Assembly (NCBI RefSeq): GCF_000802235.1
Contig: NZ_JTDL01000037.1
Location: 124,001 to 188,000 of the forward strand
DNA: 64,000 nt
Direction of reading: 5' to 3'
Source: Sinomonas humi
GTDB taxonomy: Bacteria > Actinomycetota > Actinomycetes > Actinomycetales > Micrococcaceae
The position numbers and the translations under genes are program-made. Positions 58,101 through 64,000 of this stretch are shown here, piece by piece. Each line of letters begins with the position of its first letter. Position 1 is the stretch's first letter. Below the pieces are notes generated by a model. The model saw nothing but the letters and a program-made list of their open reading frames with translations, had not been told where the DNA came from and searched no databases.

Positions 58101-59478
58101 CGAGCTCCCGCCGTTCGCGGATGCTGTCGAGAACGCTGCGCTTGAGCCGCACGGTTGTGGCCGGAGACGGGTGGATGGACGTGAGCGCGGCGAGGGACTG
58201 CATGGCCTCGTAGGGCGAGCAGCCCCAGCGCTCGCGGACGTTGTGCAGGGACTCGACATGCTCGAGGAGCTGGTATCGCCGCTCGATGAGAGTCCGGTGG
58301 ATGGTTTCAAGGCGAGGCTGTTCGGCCTTTTCGTTCCGGACGATTGCTCGGACGAGCTGCTGCTTGAGCTGGTTGGCGGTGAGCCCAGCGCTCAGCTGGA
58401 GGAGCAGGGAGCCGAGGCCCAGTCGTTCACACGCATGGTTGAGCTCCGCGAGACTGGCTCGCCGCTCTGCTACCACGAGGACAGTCCGGCCGGCATCCAC
58501 AAGATTCGCGATCACGTTGACGGCGGTCTGCGTCTGTCCCGTGCCGGGCGGGGTCTCGATGACGAGGGAGTCACCGGCACGAGTGGCGTCGATCGCCAGC
58601 TGCTGGTCCGCGTCCGCATCGAGCACGAGGAGCTCGTGGGACGGAGGCCGCTCGTCTACGGGGGTGAAACGCGAGGGGTCGAGGGGACTCGGCGCGACGT
58701 GCACCGAGCGGGAGGCTGCTGCGAGCGAAGCAACGACAGGGGCCGCCGGGGTAATCGCAGGATCATCGAGGGCGTGCTCGAGGTCAGCAAAGGTCGAGAC
58801 CAGAAGACGTGTCTCCACAGCGGCCCCGGGGATGCCGCTCAGGATCGCGCGGAATCGTTCGAGGACGGGATGGGGATCGAGGCGTGCGGTGCTGTAGGCA
58901 AGTCGTTCGACTGCCGCCACATCGATGTCGAGACGGTGGACAGTACGCAAATGCCGCACCAGAGCCGGATTGAGCCTGGCTGGCCCGGTGAGTTTGATCT
59001 CGAAATCGTCCTGTTCCGAACGCACGGTCAGCGCGACGCCGGCCAGCAGGACCGGCGCACTCACGCGCCGCGGCCGCCCCCCAACGGCGGAGGTCCACGT
59101 CGCGATTCCCGCGGCGAGATGACCAGCGTCGAGTCCCCGCTCGTTCGCGAGCTCGTAGATCTTGGCGCGAAGGTTCCGCGCAGCCCGGGCGGCGGCGGTG
59201 TAGTCATGCCGCTCGCGGACGAGCGTCGAGAGACGGGTTCGGCGGCCAGCCAGCAGCTGCGCGAGACCGGATGCGTTTGCAGAGGTCAGCTCGATGGTGC
59301 CCTCGGAAGTGGGGGCGAAGCCGAGCATGGTGTCGGGTCCTGTAACGCCAGGGAGCGCCGAAAGCCACGCCTCGAGGCGGGCCTCGTCTTCCTGCATACC
59401 CGGATGCTGGGGCACGTCCCTGCTCTCCTCTGCGCCCTCTGGAGCGCTCCGTCGTTTGCCTATGGACCTTATCGGCAT
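55117..59478 (-). CDS. Large UPF1-like SF1 pseudo-helicase with C-terminal MTES_1575/Vsr-type nuclease domain
   Basis: A 1453-residue protein. Near residue 308 is an SF1 (UPF1/DNA2-like) ATPase core. It is degenerate: Walker A reads PPGTGQTQT with Gln (CAG) for the key Lys, Walker B (near 843) LLDADSL with Ala for the catalytic Glu, motif III GDTHVANP without the Gln, while motif VI (AMSRARHTMHV, near 1084) keeps its Arg. From about 1169 to 1240 follows a Vsr-like domain (GEIDMA, VAVESDG, ERMGWRYFTLW). An acidic disordered tail ends it. Starts at 59478 (ATG), 59397 (ATG) and a TTG further up are possible; none has a strong ribosome binding site. It sits next to guaA. Confidence 0.82.
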   Translation of the reverse strand: MPIRSIGKRRSAPEGAEESRDVPQHPGMQEDEARLEAWLSALPGVTGPDTMLGFAPTSEGTIELTSANASGLAQLLAGRRTRLSTLVRERHDYTAAARAARNLRAKIYELANERGLDAGHLAAGIATWTSAVGGRPRRVSAPVLLAGVALTVRSEQDDFEIKLTGPARLNPALVRHLRTVHRLDIDVAAVERLAYSTARLDPHPVLERFRAILSGIPGAAVETRLLVSTFADLEHALDDPAITPAAPVVASLAAASRSVHVAPSPLDPSRFTPVDERPPSHELLVLDADADQQLAIDATRAGDSLVIETPPGTGQTQTAVNVIANLVDAGRTVLVVAERRASLAELNHACERLGLGSLLLQLSAGLTANQLKQQLVRAIVRNEKAEQPRLETIHRTLIERRYQLLEHVESLHNVRERWGCSPYEAMQSLAALTSIHPSPATTVRLKRSVLDSIRERRELAERLRRAAELGSFSREATTSPWYGARMLTRRETEDAQALVQALVKDLPALRERMATLAAHSEIRLGSTVEEWGRQIEMLVAVRESLDKFTPDIFDRPVNDLIAATAPSGWRRERGIEIPAMQRSRLRRVAKEYVRPGVHLADLHSSLILVQEQRAQWSEYAVSQRHPMVPSGLADLREDYRAVRKGLERLGHVIVGTRSGGDLLLDPVVEVQGRLQDLSESYDSLRSLPERTLLEDELRERGLGELLDDLAARQASPEVVASELELAWWQSVLEAMISGDDYLAMSDGAQLRTAEEEFRRADRAHIGSGAARVRWRLAGEWGRALGEHPREAESLRNQLKDGRVSLAALGSQAPHLVRPLVPVWTASPYSLASAAPANRRFDAVVLLDADSLPLRAALPAVARAGQVIAFGDTHVANPKPFTVGVDHSARPQESPDQVESAFGALSRILPTVRLKTVYRGVDEELGLQLSRRFYDGALRRLPDGQSVTGLDRALLVEYLPDGTGMPSGQDGNVESVAAEVNRVVDLVFEHAAHRPNSSLAVVTASAQHAARVGEAIRLQMANHADSKEFFSGGEEPFRVVPVDRAGGLVRDHVIFSLGYGRTPHGRAMHYFGPLSEPGGRRRFALAMSRARHTMHVLTCFQPGELDESRLSEGARDFHELLERELAGRTELGTRATRAAASGESLGADPLVTDLGERLASRGARVWHHYDGEIDMAAAVDPLLTLSRDDQEQSVPVAVESDGTNRYRDLSVRERSRQRPELLERMGWRYFTLWTIEVFTDPGSCADMIADLLGLEGPSDEGNGAGFLAGGVMGAVHKPDQTEAGLWGVQGRPDGEAPGSVWNDMMIDESAAEGNAPRDSSAYDDVVPLDEYREGSPVAARDHLSSNRRVSVPATESGREESEETPTHDNAEGTEESLEQAQRADDQPREEGEGPSQPMTRREVRGAEGSTRRRSPDESVLPRRAGEDDPRAWGDRESTRDHDQWLKDQRPPHWG

Positions 59479-59550
59479 AGCTTCGAGACTAGCCTCTCGG
59501 ACGCCAAGGCCCCCGGGCGCAACGCAGCCGGGGGCCAAATCAGCGGGGAA

Positions 59551-61149
59551 TCACTCCCATTCGATGGTTCCCGGGGGCTTGCTCGTGACGTCGAGGACCA
59601 CACGGTTGACGCCCTCGACCTCGTTCGTGATTCGGTTGGAAATCCGCGAGAGAAGGTCGAACGGAAGGCGCGACCAGTCGGCCGTCATCGCATCCTCGCT
59701 CGAGACCGGGCGAAGGACGATCGGGTGGCCGTAGGTGCGTCCATCGCCCTGGACGCCCACGCTGCGCACATCCGCCAGCAGAACAACCGGCATCTGCCAC
59801 ACCTCGTCGTCGAGGCCTGCTGCCGTCAGCTCATGGCGGGCGATAGCATCTGCCTTCCGGAGGAGCTCCAGCCGCTCATGGGTGACCTCGCCGATAATCC
59901 GGATCCCGAGGCCTGGCCCCGGGAAGGGCTGCCGGCCGACGATCTCTGCGGGCAGGCCAAGCTGGCGCCCCACCGAGCGCACCTCGTCCTTGAAGAGCGC
60001 GCGGAGAGGCTCGACCAGTTCGAAGCGCATGTCTTCGGGAAGGCCACCGACGTTGTGATGGCTCTTGATGTTCGCCGCACCCTCGCCGCCGCCAGATTCG
60101 ACAACGTCCGGGTACAGGGTGCCCTGGACAAGGAAGCGGATTTGCTCCCCCTCCGCCTTGGCCTTCTCGATGATGGCGCGCTCGGCTTCTTCGAAGGCGC
60201 GGATGAACTCGCGTCCGATGATCTTGCGCTTCTGCTCAGGGTCGGTGACTCCGGCGAGCGCCGAGAGGAACCGCTCCTGCTCGTTGGCGACGTAGAGGTT
60301 GACCCCCGTAGCTGCGACGAAGTCGCGTTCGACCTGCTCGGCCTCTCCTTCGCGAAGAAGCCCGTGATCGACGAAGACGCACGTCAGCTGGTCGCCAACG
60401 GCGCGCTGTACAAGGGCGGCCGCAACAGCGGAGTCCACACCGCCGGACAGCCCACAGATGACACGCGCATCGCCCACCTGATCGCGGATGCGCCCGATCT
60501 GCTCGTCGACGATGTTGCCGGTAGTCCAGTTGCGCTCGAGGCCGGCGATTCCGAACAGGAAGTTTTCGAGGACCTGCTGTCCGTACTCGGAGTGCTTGAC
60601 CTCGGGGTGCCACTGCACGCCACCAAGCGACTTGTCGAGGTTCACGAACGCGGCAACCGGAGCGCCTGGCGTCGTGGCGAGCACTTCGAAGCCGTCCGGG
60701 GCTTCCTGGACGGCATCGCCGTGACTCATCCACGTGCTCTGGAGCACCGGGACGCCGGCGAGGATCGAGTGGGGCTCCCCCACGGCGGAGACCTGAGTCG
60801 CCCCGTACTCGCGCAGGCCCGTCTTCGCGACGAGACCGCCGAGCGCGTTGGCCATGGCCTGGAAGCCGTAGCAGATGCCGAAGACCGGCACGCCCGCCTC
60901 GAACAGCTCCGAGCCGACACGGGGAGCCCCATCCGCATAGACGCTGGAGGGCCCGCCCGAGAGGATGATGGCGGCAGGGTTCTTCGCGAGGATCTGCTCA
61001 GTGGTGAGGGTGTGCGGGACGATCTCCGAATAGACGTTCGCCTCGCGGACGCGACGCGCGATGAGCTGCGCGTACTGGGCACCGTAGTCCACCACGAGCA
61101 CCGGCCTGTGAGCTGTCTGCGAACCTGTGCTCTGGGATGCTGTTGTCAC
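59551..61149 (-). CDS. guaA: GMP synthase (glutamine-hydrolysing)
   Basis: A 532-residue enzyme making GMP from XMP. The N-terminal class I glutaminase has the nucleophile in [10 protein letters not shown] (Cys) with GxWHPEV (GVQWHPEV). The ATP pyrophosphatase P-loop is [12 protein letters not shown], and the C-terminal dimerisation domain ends in the conserved [11 protein letters not shown] start. All catalytic residues are present and the length is normal. It lies between the large pseudo-helicase and the DUF3817 gene, on the same strand. Confidence 0.97.
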   Translation of the reverse strand: MTTASQSTGSQTAHRPVLVVDYGAQYAQLIARRVREANVYSEIVPHTLTTEQILAKNPAAIILSGGPSSVYADGAPRVGSELFEAGVPVFGICYGFQAMANALGGLVAKTGLREYGATQVSAVGEPHSILAGVPVLQSTWMSHGDAVQEAPDGFEVLATTPGAPVAAFVNLDKSLGGVQWHPEVKHSEYGQQVLENFLFGIAGLERNWTTGNIVDEQIGRIRDQVGDARVICGLSGGVDSAVAAALVQRAVGDQLTCVFVDHGLLREGEAEQVERDFVAATGVNLYVANEQERFLSALAGVTDPEQKRKIIGREFIRAFEEAERAIIEKAKAEGEQIRFLVQGTLYPDVVESGGGEGAANIKSHHNVGGLPEDMRFELVEPLRALFKDEVRSVGRQLGLPAEIVGRQPFPGPGLGIRIIGEVTHERLELLRKADAIARHELTAAGLDDEVWQMPVVLLADVRSVGVQGDGRTYGHPIVLRPVSSEDAMTADWSRLPFDLLSRISNRITNEVEGVNRVVLDVTSKPPGTIEWE

Positions 61150-61197
61150 CCGTCAAGCCTACCGGACTTCAAGGAGGGGGACCTTGCGTCGGCGCAG

Positions 61198-61680
61198 TCA
61201 GTAGCGTTGGCCGGCGTCGGGATGAGCGAGGAGCTCGCGCTCCACCTCGGCATGGATCCGCCGCTCGACGAAGAACGAAAGAAGAGGCACGACGCCGCCC
61301 GCCGCCATGAGGATCAGGCGGCCGAACTGCCAGCGCATGAGCGACCACAGGCGGAAGTTCGAGATGAGGTAGATCACATACATCCAGCCGTGCACGATGA
61401 GGATCGTGATCGACAGGTTGACCCCGCCGAGCACACCCGCGGGATCGGCGTCGGCCAAGCCGAACCCGAAGGCCTTCCCGGTGAGCGCGTCAGTTCCCCC
61501 GGCGAAGATGAACTTGCCGAAGCCGTAGCGGAGGATCATCTCGAGGCACAGCAGCAGGAGCATCGATCCCGTCGCGTAGGCCATGACCTTGTAGAAGCCG
61601 AGTGCTGAGCGGATCTGTGCAACGGTGCCACCGAAGCGGCGCTTGGGGGTACGCCCGGTGGCGGGCTTGGGGTCGATCAC
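61198..61680 (-). CDS. DUF3817 domain-containing membrane protein
   Basis: A 160-residue membrane protein with about three segments and the DUF3817 pattern (LGFYKVMAYATGSMLLLLCLEM, then HGWMYVIYLISNFRLWSLMRW). The family, including YdzA-like proteins, is common next to guaA and of unknown function. The GTG start overlaps the SURF1 stop as GTGA. Confidence 0.92.
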   Translation of the reverse strand: MIDPKPATGRTPKRRFGGTVAQIRSALGFYKVMAYATGSMLLLLCLEMILRYGFGKFIFAGGTDALTGKAFGFGLADADPAGVLGGVNLSITILIVHGWMYVIYLISNFRLWSLMRWQFGRLILMAAGGVVPLLSFFVERRIHAEVERELLAHPDAGQRY

Positions 61681-62537
61681 GGTTTTCCTCCGGTGTCGGA
61701 TGGGAGATGTTCTCCGTCGGGCGAGGACTGGCCAGACGAAGGGAATTCAGACGAGGCGGATTCGTCGTCAGCGCGGGCTTCGAGCTCGCGTTCGTATTCG
61801 TCCCGGACGAGCCGCCACCACAGGAAGATCGCGAATCCCGCGAAAACGACCCACTCGACGGCGTAGAAGATGTTGAGCCAATTGACCGGCGTCAATTTCG
61901 GCTGAGGCGGGATGTTGACTGGCTTCAGGAGCCCGGGGACGGCCGACGCCGACTGGTCGCCAGCCGCCGTCACCTCGTGCGTCGCACCCACGAAGCCCGT
62001 GTAGCTCTGGACGTCCCACATGTTGATGAGCTCAGGGACCGCGACCATCGACGCCTGCCCAGGAGCAGGATTCTTGTTCGCTTGAGGAGCCTCGGACGGC
62101 TCGAGCCGACCGGTCAGCTGCACTTCCCCAGATGGCGGAGCCTCCACTTGGCTTGCCTCGGCAAGCCACCCCCGAGCGACAGGAATGACGACCGTATGGT
62201 CGCCATCGACGGCCGGGGCGCCGTCGACCACGAACGCGGTCACGACCCACCACCCGCTCACGCCATTGAGCAGCCGATTCGGGACGAGCACCTGCTTGGA
62301 AGCGTCGTAGTGCCCCGTCGCCGTGATCATCTGATCGGCGGCCGCTGCAGGGAAGTCTGTCGCGGGCTGAAGGGTCTTCGTGAGCGGCTGGGGTGTCTCA
62401 GTCGTCGTCACGACCGGCGGGGCATCAGATGTGGAACGCGAGAACTGCCACTGGCTCAAGAGCACGAACACGCTGGAGACCGCGAGCGCGCCAATGAGCG
62501 CGAGTATCCAACGGGGTTTGAGGGCGGTTCTCAGCAC
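61677..62537 (-). CDS. SURF1 family cytochrome oxidase assembly protein
   Basis: A 286-residue membrane protein with one N-terminal and one C-terminal transmembrane segment flanking an extracytoplasmic domain. The SURF1 motifs are WQFSRS near the N-terminus, then VLVPNRLLNGVSGWWVVTAF with PVARGWL, and YAVEWVVFAGFAIFLWWRLVRDE at the C-terminal helix. It helps haem insertion into cytochrome c oxidase. GTG start with GAAAGGT. The C-terminal tail of 45 residues is Ser/Glu/Asp-rich. Confidence 0.93.
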   Translation of the reverse strand: MLRTALKPRWILALIGALAVSSVFVLLSQWQFSRSTSDAPPVVTTTETPQPLTKTLQPATDFPAAAADQMITATGHYDASKQVLVPNRLLNGVSGWWVVTAFVVDGAPAVDGDHTVVIPVARGWLAEASQVEAPPSGEVQLTGRLEPSEAPQANKNPAPGQASMVAVPELINMWDVQSYTGFVGATHEVTAAGDQSASAVPGLLKPVNIPPQPKLTPVNWLNIFYAVEWVVFAGFAIFLWWRLVRDEYERELEARADDESASSEFPSSGQSSPDGEHLPSDTGGKP

Positions 62538-62599
62538 CTTTCAACGGTACTCCGACAAGCTGTAGAAAAACTAAACGGCCTCTCACCCCGGGGCCCGGG

Positions 62600-63085
62600 C
62601 TAGTCTCCGAAGACGAGAGCCGAGTTGACGAGCTCTGCGATGATGTCGGCGTCGTTCGCTCGCCGCAGAGACTCGCGGAACCCCGCCTTCGAGAGCGAGC
62701 GAGCCATCGTCGCGAGGACCTCCAGGTGCTCTGAGAAGCTCGACGCCGGTGTGGCAATGAGCAACACCACATAGGCCGGGCCGTCAAGGGCCCCGAAGTC
62801 GACCGCCCTACCGTACTTGGCGACGCCGACGGCGATCGAGGGCTGCGTTACTTGCTCGCTCCGTGCGTGCGGAAGGCCGATCCCGCCCGGGAGGCCCGTA
62901 GCCATCTGGTGCTCTCTGGCGTCGACATCGGCGAGGAAAGCTTCGAGGTCGGCGATCCGGCCCTCGGCGGCGAGACGCTCGGCGAGCTGCCGAGTCGCGT
63001 CCTGGCGGTCCTCGGCGTCCATCTCGAGGATGACGAGTCCAGGCGAGGTCAGCTGCGCGTCGTAGCGATCGAATGGCTGGGGCAT
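62600..63085 (-). CDS. PTS sugar transporter subunit IIA (fructose/mannitol type)
   Basis: A 161-residue EIIA domain. The phosphorylated histidine is in the family motif GIGLPHARSEQV near residue 73, and DGPAYVVLLIATPASSFSEHLEVLATMARSL is the conserved second half. No EIIB or EIIC is encoded near it, so it may be the lone PTS-type regulatory EIIA often seen in actinobacteria, or the partner of a distant transporter. ATG at 63085. Confidence 0.88.
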   Translation of the reverse strand: MPQPFDRYDAQLTSPGLVILEMDAEDRQDATRQLAERLAAEGRIADLEAFLADVDAREHQMATGLPGGIGLPHARSEQVTQPSIAVGVAKYGRAVDFGALDGPAYVVLLIATPASSFSEHLEVLATMARSLSKAGFRESLRRANDADIIAELVNSALVFGD

Positions 63086-63120
63086 GCAGCCATTTTACGG
63101 ATCCGTTCTGAGGACCTCCC

Positions 63121-64000
63121 TCACTGGACCGGGATGATGTCCTCCGCGCCCAGCCGTGCGACGTCGGCGGTCGCGTCGTCAGGTTGCTCTTGGCTCAGTC
63201 TCTCCGCCTCGACGCGCTTGAGATAGTGGGTTATCTCACGTTCGCGCTGCACTTGGCTCCAGCCGAGCAGCGGCGCCATGAGTTCGGCTACGACAGGAGC
63301 TGCAGAGACGCCGCGGTCCCAAGCCTCGATCGAGATGCGGGTGCGGCGGGTCAGGACGTCCTCGACGTGCCGGGCGGCCTCGTGGGTGACGGCGTAGACG
63401 ACCTCGGCCTTGAGGTAGTCATCCGCCCCGGGAAGCGGCTGGGCCAGCGACTGGTCTCGGGCGATGATGTCCAGAACTTCGGTCGCAAGCGACCCGAAGC
63501 GGTTGAGCAGGTGCTCGACGCGGGCCACGTGAACCCCGGCCGCTGAGGCGAGGCGGGCGCGTCGGTTCCAGACTGCCTTGAATCCGTCGGCTCCAAGCAG
63601 CGGGATTCGGTCGGTGACACTCGCCGGGACCCGCTCGTCCAGATTCCGCACCGCCTCGTCCACGGCGTCCCGGGCCATGATCCTGTACGTCGTGAATTTG
63701 CCGCCTGCAATGACCACCATGCCGGGCACAGGATGTGCGACGACGTGCTCACGGCTCAGCTCCGCCGTCGAGTCGTTCTCGCCCGCTAGGAGGGGCCTGA
63801 GGCCCGCGTAGACGCCTTCCACATCCTCTCGGGTGAGGGGACGCCTGAGGACCCGGTTGACGCGCTCGAGGATGTAGTCGATGTCCTTGCTTGAGGCCGC
63901 GGGATGGGCCTTGTCGAGACGCCAGTCGGTGTCGGTGGTTCCGATGATCCAGTGCCGCCCCCACGGTATGACGAACAGCACGGACTTCTCGGTGCGGAGA
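63121..64000 (-). CDS. glpD: Glycerol-3-phosphate dehydrogenase/oxidase, C-terminal part
   Basis: The gene runs out of the right edge of the window; about 293 residues of its C-terminal half are seen. The reading frame includes FVIPWGRHWIIGTTDTDW, GVYAGLRPLLAG and VIAGGKFTTYRIMARDAVD, which are characteristic of the FAD-dependent GlpD/GlpA family, with the C-terminal DAO_C domain after it. It oxidises glycerol 3-phosphate at the membrane. The N-terminal FAD-binding part is outside the window. Confidence 0.95.
   Translation of the reverse strand, partial: LRTEKSVLFVIPWGRHWIIGTTDTDWRLDKAHPAASSKDIDYILERVNRVLRRPLTREDVEGVYAGLRPLLAGENDSTAELSREHVVAHPVPGMVVIAGGKFTTYRIMARDAVDEAVRNLDERVPASVTDRIPLLGADGFKAVWNRRARLASAAGVHVARVEHLLNRFGSLATEVLDIIARDQSLAQPLPGADDYLKAEVVYAVTHEAARHVEDVLTRRTRISIEAWDRGVSAAPVVAELMAPLLGWSQVQREREITHYLKRVEAERLSQEQPDDATADVARLGAEDIIPVQ

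Noticed and set aside
54964-61608. A 2214-codon open frame on the plus strand
   Set aside because: It runs antisense over the helicase-like gene and guaA, has no ribosome binding site and its translation is an Arg/Gly/Leu/Glu-rich low-complexity product. It is a shadow caused by high-GC codon bias.

Overview
The window looks like a chromosomal segment of a high-GC actinobacterium, most likely a Micrococcaceae member of the Arthrobacter/Sinomonas type. This rests on gene content, not on a database search. The evidence is: a fused actinobacterial 2-oxoglutarate enzyme (Kgd); a SigR/RsrA thiol-stress pair with an actinobacterial sigma-R promoter; a SAM-IV-type riboswitch; a 24-residue bL37 ribosomal protein; a Tad pilus locus of the actinobacterial kind; and a tmRNA encoding the tag ANSKRTDFALAA. 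Genes are dense, many pairs are translationally coupled by ATGA or GTGA overlaps, and GTG starts are common.

Layout. 1-1.5 kb: a lower-GC minus-strand operon with a secreted Trp-rich small protein, a CPBP membrane protease and the start of an ABC ATPase. 1.5-8.1 kb: a short-chain dehydrogenase, the helicase HrpA, a HIT protein and a zinc alcohol dehydrogenase. 8.2-9.5 kb: a second lower-GC unit with a membrane protein, a secreted protein and perhaps a 39-residue ORF. 9.7-16.8 kb: sulfurtransferase, metallo-hydrolase, then a zinc section (Zur, a Tat-exported beta-propeller protein, ZnuB-ZnuC-ZnuA). 16.8-23.5 kb: two CNNM/CBS proteins and Kgd. 23.7-31.7 kb: SGNH hydrolase, DUF4097-PadR, bL37, RsrA-SigR, DoxX protein, AroA, RsgA, HisN. 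31.8-36.3 kb: riboswitch-controlled class V aminotransferase, methyltransferase, MntH and MntR. 36.4-38.6 kb: MFS exporter, small His-rich protein, tmRNA.

38.7-45 kb, on the minus strand, holds GH3 protein, SmpB, an M23 hydrolase, FtsX, FtsE and RF2. Trans-translation (ssrA and smpB) and the FtsEX-hydrolase division module therefore lie together. 45-49.8 kb is a compact Tad/Flp pilus operon (ATPase, TadB, TadC, pilin, three TadE/G-like proteins); a CpaB/SAF protein lies apart at 54.4 kb. Between them are a lower-GC GtrA/DUF2142 pair, GalU, 5-formyl-THF cyclo-ligase and an FmdB zinc ribbon. 55.1-64 kb: a very large UPF1-like pseudo-helicase with a Vsr/MTES_1575-type nuclease domain, GuaA, DUF3817, SURF1, a PTS EIIA and the C-terminal part of GlpD.

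The best candidates for undescribed biology are the Trp-rich secreted peptide/CPBP/ABC operon at the left edge, with 9-bp direct repeats in its promoter, and the 1453-residue helicase-nuclease protein whose ATPase motifs are degenerate. Metal and redox regulation (Zur, MntR, SigR) recurs, with candidate operators visible for each.
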